Shown in pieces: positions 1 to 8,104 of a stretch of 64,000 bases of DNA. This DNA comes from Amycolatopsis methanolica 239 (GTDB taxonomy: Bacteria > Actinomycetota > Actinomycetes > Mycobacteriales > Pseudonocardiaceae), in the NCBI RefSeq assembly GCF_000739085.1, contig NZ_CP009110.1, positions 5,518,001-5,582,000 on the forward strand. The letters are read 5' to 3'. How positions within the stretch are numbered: the first letter of the stretch is position 1; each line of letters opens with the position of its first letter. The notes below the pieces were generated by a model. It saw nothing but the letters and a program-made list of their open reading frames with translations. It searched no databases and was not told where the DNA came from. Made by a program: the position numbers and the translations under genes.

Positions 1-848
1 CTCAGCCCGAAGATGAAGAAGAACAACGCGCCGAACGCGTCCCGCAGCGGCAGGACCAGCTTGTGGATGCGGGGCGCCACCTTCGAGCCGCCCAGCATCA
101 TGCCGACCATGAACGCGCCGATCGCGTCGGAGACGCCCAGCTCCTCGGCGACCGCGGCGCCCAGCACCGCGACACCGACGAAACACACGGTCAGCAGTTC
201 GTCGTCGGCCGAGCCGAACAGCTTCGACACCAGCCGCCCGCCCCAGCGGGCCAGCGCGGCGAGCGCCAGCAGGAAGCCGAGCGCCTTGCCGAAGTCGGCG
301 AGCGCGGGCCAGAACGAGTCGGCGCCGGAGAGCACCGGCTGCAGCAGCGCCAGGTACAGCGCGAGGAACAGGTCCTCGATCACGATGATGCCCATGATCA
401 GGCGTGATTCCGGGTGCCGCGTGCGGCCGGTTTCGACGAGCAGTTTGGTCACGATCGCCGAGGACGAGATCCCGATCGCGCCCGCGATCACCAGGGCCTC
501 GCTGGAGCCCCAGCCGAGCAGGAACCCGAACGCGAGCCCGCCGCCGATGTTGAGCGCGAGGTAGACCAGGCCGGACACGGCGAGCTTGCGGCCGCCCTTG
601 GCGAGGTCGTCGAGCGAGAACTCCAGGCCCAGGTAGAAGAGCAGGAACACCAGGCCGAGCCCGGCGAGCACGCTCAGCTCACCCGGGTCGTGCACCAGCG
701 ACAGGCCGGGGGTGTTGGGGCCGAAGATGAACCCGGCCAGCATGAACAGGGGGATCGTGGGCAGCCCGATGCGGGCGCCGGCTCTGGCCAGGACGCCGGC
801 GGCGAGGAAGGCGCCGCCGACGGCGAGCAGGGCGTGTCCGGTTTGCAT
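1..848 (-). CDS. Monovalent cation:proton antiporter, CPA2/KefB-like (N-terminal part)
   Basis: An ATG at 848 opens a frame running off the left edge, about 282 residues. It is almost entirely hydrophobic helices, beginning MQTGHALLAVGGAFLAAGVL and carrying segments typical of the Na+/H+ exchanger fold, for example FYLGLEFS, GAIGISSSA and DAIGAFMVGMMLGG. CPA2 proteins exchange K+ or Na+ for protons across the cytoplasmic membrane. A GAGGG lies about 10 nt before the ATG. Any C-terminal nucleotide-binding (TrkA) domain would be outside the window, so ion specificity and regulation cannot be judged. Confidence 0.85.
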   Translation of the reverse strand, partial: MQTGHALLAVGGAFLAAGVLARAGARIGLPTIPLFMLAGFIFGPNTPGLSLVHDPGELSVLAGLGLVFLLFYLGLEFSLDDLAKGGRKLAVSGLVYLALNIGGGLAFGFLLGWGSSEALVIAGAIGISSSAIVTKLLVETGRTRHPESRLIMGIIVIEDLFLALYLALLQPVLSGADSFWPALADFGKALGFLLALAALARWGGRLVSKLFGSADDELLTVCFVGVAVLGAAVAEELGVSDAIGAFMVGMMLGGSKVAPRIHKLVLPLRDAFGALFFFIFGL

Positions 849-920
849 GTGGTGAAGTCCCTCCAGGGCATGGCGAAGCGCACCGCGGATCGACACGGTG
901 TGCGGATGGGGTCCGGGGCA

Positions 921-1241
921 CTACCTGGAGGGCGGCGCGCGGGCACCCAGAGCGGTGGCCTGAGCACGGGCGGGCGCGGGGCCGCCGGGCCACGGCCGGA
1001 CTTCCGCGTGCCCGCGCGGTGGTTCGGCGCCGACGACCGGCGGCAGATCCGCGACCGGCAGCGGGGTGGCCGTGACGTGCGGCAACGGCTCCGCAGCGAG
1101 GGCCGCGATGCCGTCCGGCGCGGGCGGGTGCGGGTGGCTCTCCGGCGTCGTCGGCGTGACGAGGCTGAGCAGCAGCAGGGCCAGGACGAACAGGCCGCGG
1201 ACGGACCGGTGCCGGGATTTCGTTCCCAGCTTCCGCCCCAC
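921..1241 (-). CDS. Small secreted or anchored Pro/Ala-rich protein, unknown function
   Basis: The GTG at 1241 is preceded by AGAGGAG at good spacing, so I prefer it to upstream in-frame starts. The 106-residue product has a basic N-terminus (GRKLGTKSRHRSVRG), one hydrophobic segment (LFVLALLLLSLVTP) and then a proline- and alanine-rich low-complexity tail with no recognisable domain. This suggests export or membrane anchoring. A minus-strand -10 hexamer TATACT lies at 1279-1274, inside a palindromic region shared with the divergent exporter gene. I do not recognise a family. It may be co-transcribed with the antiporter 72 bp downstream. Confidence 0.55.
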   Translation of the reverse strand: MGRKLGTKSRHRSVRGLFVLALLLLSLVTPTTPESHPHPPAPDGIAALAAEPLPHVTATPLPVADLPPVVGAEPPRGHAEVRPWPGGPAPARAQATALGARAPPSR

Positions 1242-1268
1242 GGCACTCCTCTCGACAACGGTCCGGTT

Positions 1269-1305
1269 TGTCCAGTATACCAGACAGTTGAGTCCACTAT
1301 GGACT
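1269..1305. promoter_or_regulatory. Two adjacent palindromes between divergent genes (candidate operators)
   Basis: GTCCAGTATACCAGAC (1269-1284) is an imperfect palindrome covering the minus-strand -10 TATACT. AGTCCA-CTA-TGGACT (1291-1305) is a perfect 6-3-6 inverted repeat just upstream of it. Paired dyads around a promoter are usual for a dimeric repressor. No regulator gene is adjacent, so the cognate protein is unknown. Confidence 0.45.
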
Positions 1306-1399
1306 GATCGGGGCCGGGTGTTCCGCACCACAGCGGGGAATGCGGACGTGATCTCCGGTGTTCGTTGTTACCGGGCGGATCTGGTCGACTGGAGGCGGA

Positions 1400-2620
1400 G
1401 TGAGCACGGCAGCGGTCACGGCACCGGCGAAGACCAGACGGACACCCGGAACCCTGCGGTACGCGCTGATCCTCGGCGGGCTGTCGGCGTTCGCGCCGCT
1501 CTCGATCGACATGTACCTGCCCGCGCTCCCCCGCATGGCCGACGACCTGCACAGCTCGGCGCCGACGCTGCAGCTGACGCTGACCGCGTTCATCATCGGA
1601 CTGGCGTTGGGGCAGCTGATCGCCGGGCCGCTGTCGGACTCGCTCGGCCGCCGCCGTCCGCTGCTGGCCGGGCTCGTCCTGTACGCCGTCGCGTCGGTCC
1701 TGTGCGCGGTGAGCCCGACGGCGGAACTGCTGATCGCGGGCCGGTCGGTGCAGGCGCTCGGCGCGGCGGCCGGGATGGTGATCGCGCGGGCGTGCGTGCG
1801 AGACCTGTTCGCCGGCACCGCGATGACGAAGTTCTTCTCGATGTTGATGCTGGTCAGCGGGCTGGCGCCGATCCTGGCGCCGGTGATCGGCGGGCAGGTG
1901 CTGCGGCTGACGTCGTGGCGCGGGGTGTTCGTCGTGCTGGCCGTGTTCGGCGCGGTGCTGCTGGTGGCCGCGGCGCTGGTGATGCCCGAGACGTTGCCCG
2001 CCGACCGCCGCCGACCGGCCCGGATCGGCTCGACGCTGCGCGGGTACGGCGTGCTGCTGCGGGACCGCTCGTTCGTCGGGTACGCGCTGTCGGCCGGGCT
2101 GATGTTCGCCGGGCTGTTCGCCTACATCTCCGCGTCGTCGTTCGTACTGCAGGACGTGTACGGGCTGAGCCCGCAGGAGTACAGCCTGGTGTTCGGCGCG
2201 AACGGGCTGGGGATCGTGATCGCCGGGCAGGTCAACGGGCGGATCGTGGGCCGCGTGCGGGAGCGGACGCTGCTGACGGTCGGCCTGTCCGCCTCGGCGG
2301 CCGGCGGTGCCGGCGTCCTTGCGGCGGCGCTGGCCGGGCTGCCGCTGGGCGTGCTGCTGGCCCCGCTGCTGGTGATGGTGTCGAGCATCGGGCTGGTCAT
2401 GCCGAACGCGTCGTCGCTGGCGCTGGCCGAGCACCCGCACAACGCCGGTGCGGCGTCCGCGCTGCTCGGGGTGATGCAGTTCGCGGTCGGCGGGCTGGCG
2501 ACGCCGCTGGTGAGCATCGGCGGCGAGGCCAGCGCGGTGCCGATGGGCGTCGTGATGGCCGCGTCCGCCGTGGTGGCGCTGGTGGTGTTCGGGACGCTGA
2601 CCAGGCAGCGGACCCGCTAG
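1400..2620 (+). CDS. MFS drug exporter, Bcr/CflA family
   Basis: A 406-residue major facilitator protein with about 12 hydrophobic helices. The start region PLSIDMYLPALP and the loop SDSLGRRRPLL are hallmarks of the Bcr/CflA (DHA1) subfamily, which exports drugs or small metabolites by proton antiport. The GTG at 1400 has GGAGG 4 nt upstream and is preferred over an in-frame GTG at 1358. The -10 of the next gene overlaps this stop codon. The palindromes at 1269-1305 upstream suggest a repressible promoter. Substrate unknown. Confidence 0.88.
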   Translation: MSTAAVTAPAKTRRTPGTLRYALILGGLSAFAPLSIDMYLPALPRMADDLHSSAPTLQLTLTAFIIGLALGQLIAGPLSDSLGRRRPLLAGLVLYAVASVLCAVSPTAELLIAGRSVQALGAAAGMVIARACVRDLFAGTAMTKFFSMLMLVSGLAPILAPVIGGQVLRLTSWRGVFVVLAVFGAVLLVAAALVMPETLPADRRRPARIGSTLRGYGVLLRDRSFVGYALSAGLMFAGLFAYISASSFVLQDVYGLSPQEYSLVFGANGLGIVIAGQVNGRIVGRVRERTLLTVGLSASAAGGAGVLAAALAGLPLGVLLAPLLVMVSSIGLVMPNASSLALAEHPHNAGAASALLGVMQFAVGGLATPLVSIGGEASAVPMGVVMAASAVVALVVFGTLTRQRTR

Positions 2621-2629
2621 GGTCCGGCG

Positions 2630-3022
2630 ATGCCCCACGTCTCGCCCCGCACCCCGGCCTGGGCGGCGCGCCCAGCGCTGTTCCTCGTCGGCGTGCTGTT
2701 CGTCCCCCTCGGCGGGAGCCTCGTGTTCGACGGGCACGGCTTCGGGTTCGTGTTCGCGGTGATGGGCCTGCTGTTCCTGGTGACGTGGTGGTTCCTGCAG
2801 CCGGAGCAGCCCACCGCGCGGGCGCGGCGCCGGCAACGGTGGGCATGCTCGCTGAGCCTGGTGGCCGCGGCGCTGGTGGTCACCGCGGCCGTGCTGTTCC
2901 TCGGCACCGGTGCGCACCGGCCCACCTTCGCCGAACTCGCGCCCTCGATCGGCGTCGGCGTCCTCGCCGTCGCCGCGCTGGTCGCGCGCGTGGTGGTCGG
3001 CGTCAGCGGGCGACGGTCTTGA
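2630..3022 (+). CDS. Four-helix integral membrane protein, unknown function
   Basis: 130 residues with four predicted membrane helices (about residues 14-32, 38-60, 70-94 and 105-126) separated by an Arg-rich cytoplasmic loop (ARARRRQRW). No catalytic motif is visible. There is no Shine-Dalgarno; TAGGGT at 2618-2623 sits exactly 6 nt before the ATG, so it is probably a leaderless transcript starting at its own promoter rather than by read-through from the exporter. Its 3' end overlaps the convergent secreted-protein gene by 20 bp. Confidence 0.7.
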   Translation: MPHVSPRTPAWAARPALFLVGVLFVPLGGSLVFDGHGFGFVFAVMGLLFLVTWWFLQPEQPTARARRRQRWACSLSLVAAALVVTAAVLFLGTGAHRPTFAELAPSIGVGVLAVAALVARVVVGVSGRRS

Positions 3023-3314
3023 CGATCCCGCCGTTGTCCGGGAAGTCGACCCCGCCACCGCACTCGAGCTTCGTGCCGTTCTTGAAATGGACGGTGATGG
3101 CGCCCTTGCACTCGAACGCCTTGAACGCGACCCAGGTGCGGGTGCCGGGCCGCAGGCACAGCGCGTCCTTGCCGAAGCGGCGGATGTAACCGGAGTAGCC
3201 CTGGCCGCAGGTGGTGATGATGTCCGAGCCCGTCACGGGGGCCGGCGTGGCCGACGCCGGCACGGGCAGGGCGGCCGCGGTCGCGGCGACGGCCGCGATC
3301 AGGAGGGTGCGCAT
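3003..3314 (-). CDS. Small secreted protein (103 aa), unknown function
   Basis: Begins with a clear Sec signal peptide (MRTLLIAAVAATAAALPVPA, cleavage likely after ASA). The mature part of about 80 residues has four cysteines (near residues 36, 53, 69 and 85), enough for two disulfides, and a basic glycine-rich surface. It follows the other secreted-protein gene by 11 bp, so the two form an operon. I do not recognise a family; small exported actinobacterial proteins of this type have mostly unknown roles. Confidence 0.72.
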   Translation of the reverse strand: MRTLLIAAVAATAAALPVPASATPAPVTGSDIITTCGQGYSGYIRRFGKDALCLRPGTRTWVAFKAFECKGAITVHFKNGTKLECGGGVDFPDNGGIVKTVAR

Positions 3315-3325
3315 GTGGTGGCCTT

Positions 3326-3712
3326 TCAGTAGCAGCGGGCGGAGGAGATCGCGTAGGTGTAGTTGTTCGACAGGTTCGAGGTCACGTCGAAGGCGATCTC
3401 GTAACCGATGGGCGGCTCGCCGAACACGTCGGTCCTGACGGTGTGCTCCTTGCCCGGCGCGATGACGCCCTTCCACAGCTGCTTCCCGCGCGTCACGTCG
3501 CGGATCACCAGCGCGAGGCCGCGGTAGTCGTGGTTGTGGACCTTGATGTGGATGACCTGGTCGGCGGCCACCCCGGCGGTGGTGGTGCGGCCGCCCATCA
3601 GCGAGCCGCCCGCGCACACCTTCTCCGCCGCCGACGCCTGCGGCGCGACGAGCAGCGGGAGTGCCGCGGCGAGGGGCAGCGCGGCGGCGAGTGTCCTGAT
3701 CGATTTCCGCAT
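3326..3712 (-). CDS. Small secreted beta-rich protein (128 aa), unknown function
   Basis: The ATG at 3712 follows GAAGGAG, which fixes the start inside a longer open frame. A signal peptide (MRKSIRTLAAALPLAAALPL ... APQASA) precedes a mature domain of about 100 residues. It holds two cysteines (VCAGGS near the mature N-terminus and a terminal RCY) and alternating hydrophobic strands, suggesting a disulfide-closed beta sandwich. First gene of a two-gene secreted-protein operon. Confidence 0.72.
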   Translation of the reverse strand: MRKSIRTLAAALPLAAALPLLVAPQASAAEKVCAGGSLMGGRTTTAGVAADQVIHIKVHNHDYRGLALVIRDVTRGKQLWKGVIAPGKEHTVRTDVFGEPPIGYEIAFDVTSNLSNNYTYAISSARCY

Positions 3713-3860
3713 CCGGGATCTCCTTCGTCGGTGGACTGGCGCCGACGCTAGAGAGGTCTGGACCACCAGTGGAAGGCTTGCGACGGCCACACCGCGTCCG
3801 GTGGCCAAATCCGGATGTCCACGCAGGTCAGGGCTTTGACCACCGGCGCGGGTGGCCGAA

Positions 3861-4691
3861 TCAGCCCGCCACCCGGACGAAGAAGTACGCCGCGCGGGTG
3901 CCCGGCAGGAGCAGCCGGCCCGCGCTGTCGGTCATCTTGAAGTACACCTGGCAGTAGCCGGGCTCGTCCGGCGCGCGCACCTCGACCGAGACGCGCGCGG
4001 AGCGGCCGGGCGGCGTGTCCGGAACGGGGACCACCGCGGGCGTCTGGCAGCCGTCGCCGGGGCCGAAGCCGCCCTCGCGGCGCAGCGAGCGGTCCACCCA
4101 CGGCACGGTGCCGGTGTTGCGGAACTCCCACGTCTTGACAAACCGCGCCCCGGTCGGCACGACGGTCCCGTCCGGGACGGTGACGTCGCCGGCGAACTCG
4201 GACTCGTCGCCGGGGACCAGCGGCGGGAGGGCGGCCGGAGCGGGCACCGCGGGCTCCGGGCTGTGCAGCAGGGCGGCGGCCCCGGCGACCACGCCGATCG
4301 CCAGCACGACGGCCACCACTGCCGCGACGACCACCGGACGCCTCCGGCGGCGCCGAGCGGGTGCCGGGTTCGCCACGCCGTCGCGGACCCGTTCCCAATC
4401 GGCGCGCCAGCGGGCCCGGACCTCCTCCTCGTGCTCGCCGAGCACCCCGACGGCCAGCACGCGCACGAACTCCCAGGTGGTGTCCCACGACGGCAACCGC
4501 TGCCCCCGCGCAGCCGCCGAGAGGGCGGACTTCGAAGCGAGCGCGCCGAGTTCGGTGCGCATGCGGTCGTACGAGGGATCGCCCGCCGACCGCTTGAGGG
4601 ACCATAACCGGTGCGCGAACGCGGCCACCGGACCGCCCGCGGGGTCCGGACAACTGGCGACGCGGCCCCGCCTGGCTGCTTCGTCGATCAC
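3861..4691 (-). CDS. Membrane protein with N-terminal XRE-like helix-turn-helix and extracytoplasmic NBR1-type Ig domain
   Basis: Three parts are visible in 276 residues. Residues about 22-85 resemble the XRE-like helix-turn-helix common in actinomycete cytoplasmic domains (SYDRMRTELGALASKSALSA). Residues about 117-142 form one membrane helix behind an Arg cluster. The rest matches the NBR1/ILRUN Ig-like fold: PDGTVVPTGARFVKTWEFRN, then a Trp-containing strand and PGYCQVYFKM. The start is uncertain: GTG 4691 gives this length, while GTG 4628 (VAAFAHRLWSLKR) starts nearer the domain. No ribosome site is clear for either. It could be a transmembrane sensor; no partner is adjacent. Confidence 0.68.
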   Translation of the reverse strand: MIDEAARRGRVASCPDPAGGPVAAFAHRLWSLKRSAGDPSYDRMRTELGALASKSALSAAARGQRLPSWDTTWEFVRVLAVGVLGEHEEEVRARWRADWERVRDGVANPAPARRRRRRPVVVAAVVAVVLAIGVVAGAAALLHSPEPAVPAPAALPPLVPGDESEFAGDVTVPDGTVVPTGARFVKTWEFRNTGTVPWVDRSLRREGGFGPGDGCQTPAVVPVPDTPPGRSARVSVEVRAPDEPGYCQVYFKMTDSAGRLLLPGTRAAYFFVRVAG

Positions 4692-4745
4692 GAGGACCGA
4701 GGGTATGTGGCGGGCACGCGCGCCGGGTGCACGCGAGGCGCAGGT

Positions 4746-6089
4746 TCAGCCGAGCAGGTGGCTTCCGCGCAGGTGCGCCAGCAGCTCGGCGCGGGGCGGG
4801 CCGGGCGACTTCGGCGGTCCGAGCGCGGCCAGGATCGCCGCGATTCGGTCGTGCAGGGCGGTGTCCTCGTCGAACACCGCGACGCGGTCCAGCAGCCCGA
4901 TCCGCCGGATGGTCCGGCGCAGCACCCCGTCGTCGTGCGGCGCGGCGGCCAGCGCGCCCACGAAGGAGAACAGCGGGTAGTCGCTGTCGGGACGGGCGGG
5001 GTCCACCGGCTCGCCCCGCCACCGCGCGGCCCGGCCCCCGTCGATGCCGCACGCGAGCGCGTGCCGCTCACGGGACTCCGGGCCGGCCTTCGCGCGGAAG
5101 CACTCCGCGACGTCGCCGGGCGCCTCCGCGGCCGCGTCAGCCAGGGCGCGGGCGTGCGCGAGGGCGAACGACAACCCGTACGCGAAGGCCGGATCGGTGT
5201 GGCAGAAGGCGTCCCCGACCGCGAGGAGCACCGCCGACCGGGTGTGGTCCACGTTGCGCAGGCCGCCCATCGGCATGACCCCGGTGATCGGCTCGGCGAA
5301 GTCCGGCGAGGTCATCACGTCCAGCGGCGTGATCCGGGCGCAAACTGCCTGCCAGACCTGTTCGAAGCGGAGCACGCGCAGGTCGCGGTCCTCGCTCGGG
5401 ACCAGGATGATCACCGCGAGCGTGCGGTTGTCGCCGCGGAAGGTGTTGAACCCGAGGTAGCCCAGGTCGCCACGCGGGTTCAGCAGCGGCGCGTCCAGGT
5501 ATCCGGCGCCGGGCCGCAGCCGGAAGTACCGGCAGTAGTAGACGGCGCCGCAGTCGGTCGGCTCCCCCGCGGCCGCCGGCCAGCCCGGCGGCCGCCGGTA
5601 GCGGCCGAGCGCGTCCACGACCACGTCGCCGGGCACCGGCTGCCCGTCGGCCACCACCGAGCCGTCCTCGGACAGCCCGTCGACGTGCACGCCGCCCCGC
5701 AGGTCGACGGACGGTTCCGCGGCAACCGCACGACGCAGAGCCCACTCGATGAGTGGGCGGCGCGCCCACAGGTAGACCAGCTCCTCGTCGCCCGGTTCCC
5801 GGGGCCCGTGCAGCTTCTCCGTGAGGTCCTGTTCGCTCGCGCCGGCCTCCGCGAGCGAAGTGAGGACATCCGGCGAGTGCTCGGTCAGCAGCTTCCGGCC
5901 GCGGGGCAGGAAGGCGTGGGGCTGGAAGTAGTGCGGGATGCCGCGGCGCTCCAGCGCGAAGGCGCTCTCCGGCGGCCCGGCGGGATCCGGCGCGTCGCGC
6001 TCCAGGACGACCGCGTCGTGCCCCGCCCTGGCCACCGCCAGCGCTGACGCGAGTCCGGCCACGCCGCCGCCCGCCACGACGAACCGCAT
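4746..6089 (-). CDS. FAD-dependent oxidoreductase (halogenase/geranylgeranyl reductase-like)
   Basis: 447 residues. The N-terminus MRFVVAGGGVAGLASALAVA is a Rossmann dinucleotide motif (GxGxxG), followed by an acidic strand end (VVLERD). A second FAD motif around residues 300-320 (LLAVGDAFCHTDPAFAYGLS) is the GD motif that contacts the flavin ribityl chain. This places it in the group of flavoprotein monooxygenases, reductases and halogenases; the halogenase WxWxIP motif is not seen, so halogenation is not claimed. It appears monocistronic and substrate is unknown. Confidence 0.75.
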   Translation of the reverse strand: MRFVVAGGGVAGLASALAVARAGHDAVVLERDAPDPAGPPESAFALERRGIPHYFQPHAFLPRGRKLLTEHSPDVLTSLAEAGASEQDLTEKLHGPREPGDEELVYLWARRPLIEWALRRAVAAEPSVDLRGGVHVDGLSEDGSVVADGQPVPGDVVVDALGRYRRPPGWPAAAGEPTDCGAVYYCRYFRLRPGAGYLDAPLLNPRGDLGYLGFNTFRGDNRTLAVIILVPSEDRDLRVLRFEQVWQAVCARITPLDVMTSPDFAEPITGVMPMGGLRNVDHTRSAVLLAVGDAFCHTDPAFAYGLSFALAHARALADAAAEAPGDVAECFRAKAGPESRERHALACGIDGGRAARWRGEPVDPARPDSDYPLFSFVGALAAAPHDDGVLRRTIRRIGLLDRVAVFDEDTALHDRIAAILAALGPPKSPGPPRAELLAHLRGSHLLG

Positions 6090-6208
6090 CGTCCGACGCT
6101 AGTTCTCCGCGGTGCCGCCGACAACGCGTTCCTCACCCGGGCGGCGCGCGGAACCAAGATCGCGTCCGCCGCGTCCGACCCGCGCACAACCGACGTGGGA
6201 CGCAACGA

Positions 6209-6520
6209 ATGCTGAAGAGAAGCGCGGCCGCACTGGCGGGCCTGGCGATCGCCGCGGGTTCGGTGCTGGTCACCGCACCCGCCGCGAACGCCACCCCGTC
6301 CTGCCGGGTGGGCGTGGTCAAGGAGACGGTGAAGATCCGCTCCGGCGCCGGCACGAACTACACCGCGCTGGGGCAGGTGAGCAAGGGGGCGGAGATCTGC
6401 ACCTGGGGCACCACCTCGGGCGGGAGCTACAGCGCGTGCGGTAGCTCCTCGTCCACGTGGGTGATCGTCCACTACAGCGGGCGCAACGCCTACGTCGCGC
6501 GCACCTGCGTCAGCCCCTGA
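6209..6520 (+). CDS. Secreted bacterial SH3-domain protein
   Basis: 103 residues: a signal peptide (MLKRSAAALAGLAIAAGSVL, cleavage near ANA) and a single SH3_3-type domain with the typical VKIRSGAGTNYTALGQVSKG segment. Four cysteines could form two disulfides. Such domains bind cell-wall peptides or occur as small exported proteins in Streptomyces and relatives. The upstream GGGAC is a weak ribosome site. The gene is followed directly by a hairpin terminator. Confidence 0.8.
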   Translation: MLKRSAAALAGLAIAAGSVLVTAPAANATPSCRVGVVKETVKIRSGAGTNYTALGQVSKGAEICTWGTTSGGSYSACGSSSSTWVIVHYSGRNAYVARTCVSP

Positions 6521-6526
6521 CGTGCG

Positions 6527-6551
6527 GAGGCCGCCCGCACCGGGCGGCCTC
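6527..6551. terminator. Bidirectional hairpin terminator
   Basis: GAGGCCGCCCG (6527-6537), loop CAC, CGGGCGGCCTC (6541-6551): a perfect 11-bp stem between two convergent genes, overlapping the last codon of the minus-strand gene. There is no U-tract, as is usual in actinomycetes. Confidence 0.75.
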
Positions 6552-7770
6552 ACCCGAGCGCGGCCAGATCCCCCTCGCGCAGCTGCTCCGCCGTCACCGT
6601 CGCGTCGCCGTCCACCAGTGCTTTCAGCGCGTCGCCGTCGTCCCACATGTTCACGTTCATCGCGGCCGTCACGCGGCCGTCACGCAGCCAGAAGGCGGTA
6701 AACTCGCGTTTGCCCAGGTCGCCGCGGACCACCAGTTCGTCCCGCTCCGGGTCGGCGATGCCGCGGTACTCGCAGCCGAGGTCGTACTGGTCCGTGAAGA
6801 AGTACGGGGTGCGGGTGTACTGCTCCTGCCCGCCGGCCAGGTTCGCCGCCACGTGCGTGCCCTGGTTCTTCGCGTTCGCCCAGTGCTCGACGCGGATCCG
6901 GCGCCCGTACCGCGGGTGCCACTGCGCCGCGATGTCCCCCGCCGCGTACACGTCCGGCGCCGCCGTGCGCAGGGACGCGTCGACAGCCACCCCGCCCTCG
7001 TCGGCCAGGTCCAGTCCGGCCGCGTGCGCGAGGTCCACCCGCGGCTTCGCGCCGACGGCGACCAGCACCACGTCCGCGGGCAGCTCGCTGCCGTCGGCCA
7101 GCCGCACCCCGGCCACGCCGCCCGGCCCGCCGGTCACCTCGGTGATGCCGCTGCCCAGCCGCCACCGCACGCCGTGCTCGGTGTGCAGGTCGGCGAACAC
7201 CTTGCTGATCTCCGGCCCCAGCACCCACAGCGGCCCCGGCAGCACGTCGACCATCGTCACGTCCGCGCCGTGGTGGCGCGCCGCCGCCGCGGCCTCCGTC
7301 CCGATCCAGCCCGTGCCGATCACCACCACCCGCGGCGAGCCCGTGAACGCCGACCGCAGGGCGAGCGCGTCGTCGAGGGTGCGCAGCGTGTACACGCCCG
7401 GCAGGTCCACCCCGCGCACCGGCAGCGTCCGCGGCTGCGACCCGGTCGCCAGCAGCAGCCGGTCGTAGGGGTGCCGCCCGCCACGGGCGTCCAGCACCAC
7501 CCGCGCGCCCAGTTCGACCCTGGTCGCGCTGGTGCCGGAGCGCAGGTCGATGCGGTGCTGCGCGTAGAAGTCCGCGTCCCGCACCCAGTCGGGCTCGTCG
7601 CCCTGGCCGAGCAGGACCTTCTTCGACAGCGGCGGCAGCTCGTAGGGCGGGTGCGCCTCCGCGCCGAGGACCACCACCTCGCCGTCGTAGCCGTTCTCCC
7701 GCAGGGCCGCCGCGGCTGACGCGCCCGCGAGGCCGGCGCCGACGATCACGATCCGCCTGGGCTCGGACAT
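6550..7770 (-). CDS. FAD/NAD(P)H-dependent ferredoxin (rubredoxin) reductase
   Basis: 406 residues of the pyridine nucleotide-disulfide oxidoreductase family without redox cysteines. Motifs: FAD site IVGAGLAGASAA near the start, NAD(P)H site VVIGTGWIGTEAA near residue 147, and VYAAGDIA near residue 267. The C-terminal reductase domain is that of ferredoxin reductases serving P450s or ring dioxygenases. The ATG at 7770 has GAGGAG 6 nt upstream and is preferred to upstream in-frame starts. No ferredoxin, P450 or dioxygenase gene is adjacent, so its partner lies elsewhere. Confidence 0.88.
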   Translation of the reverse strand: MSEPRRIVIVGAGLAGASAAAALRENGYDGEVVVLGAEAHPPYELPPLSKKVLLGQGDEPDWVRDADFYAQHRIDLRSGTSATRVELGARVVLDARGGRHPYDRLLLATGSQPRTLPVRGVDLPGVYTLRTLDDALALRSAFTGSPRVVVIGTGWIGTEAAAAARHHGADVTMVDVLPGPLWVLGPEISKVFADLHTEHGVRWRLGSGITEVTGGPGGVAGVRLADGSELPADVVLVAVGAKPRVDLAHAAGLDLADEGGVAVDASLRTAAPDVYAAGDIAAQWHPRYGRRIRVEHWANAKNQGTHVAANLAGGQEQYTRTPYFFTDQYDLGCEYRGIADPERDELVVRGDLGKREFTAFWLRDGRVTAAMNVNMWDDGDALKALVDGDATVTAEQLREGDLAALG

Positions 7771-7903
7771 GGGCCACTCCTCATCCGTGTGATCCGTGCC
7801 ACCTGACGCTACTGCGGACATTTTTTCCGCGCCACCGCGTCACGCCCTGCCCGCTCGGCCGTCCCTCCGTCACCTGCAAGACCACCGAAGGAAGGCGACG
7901 GAC

Positions 7904-8104
7904 GTGGCGGCTCGAGACGAATGGTCGATCAGCTGCCGGGATCTGGCCGGCAGGCGACGCGACCTGACTGTGTTCGTGAGCAGCGGGCGCGTGGTCCTGG
8001 TGGCGCCGCCGGGCGAAGCCGCGGTGCTCGAACCGCTCGACGTCGGCAGGCTGCGCGCCGCGCTGCGCGACGCCGTCGTCGTGGTCGGCGAACGGTCCCA
8101 GTAG
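7904..8104 (+). CDS. Small conserved actinobacterial protein (66 aa), unknown function
   Basis: The GTG at 7904 follows GAAGGAAGG and opens a 66-residue protein with a hydrophobic centre (LTVFVSSGRVVLVAPPGEAA) and a predicted helix (VGRLRAALRDAVVVV). It has no signal peptide and no known motif. The pattern of alternating strands followed by one helix is like many small actinobacterial proteins of unknown function. Its stop directly abuts the convergent glycosidase gene. Confidence 0.6.
   Translation: MAARDEWSISCRDLAGRRRDLTVFVSSGRVVLVAPPGEAAVLEPLDVGRLRAALRDAVVVVGERSQ

Noticed and set aside
674-3058. Very long minus-strand open frames opposite the exporter, and similar ones opposite coxL, gcvP, pca and VanW genes
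   Set aside because: Arg/His/Pro/Gln-rich translations without motifs; they are mirror frames of high-GC genes whose true products are clear on the other strand.
4746-6089. FADH2-dependent halogenase
   Set aside because: Overall layout is similar, but the WxWxIP halogenase motif and catalytic Lys context are not seen.
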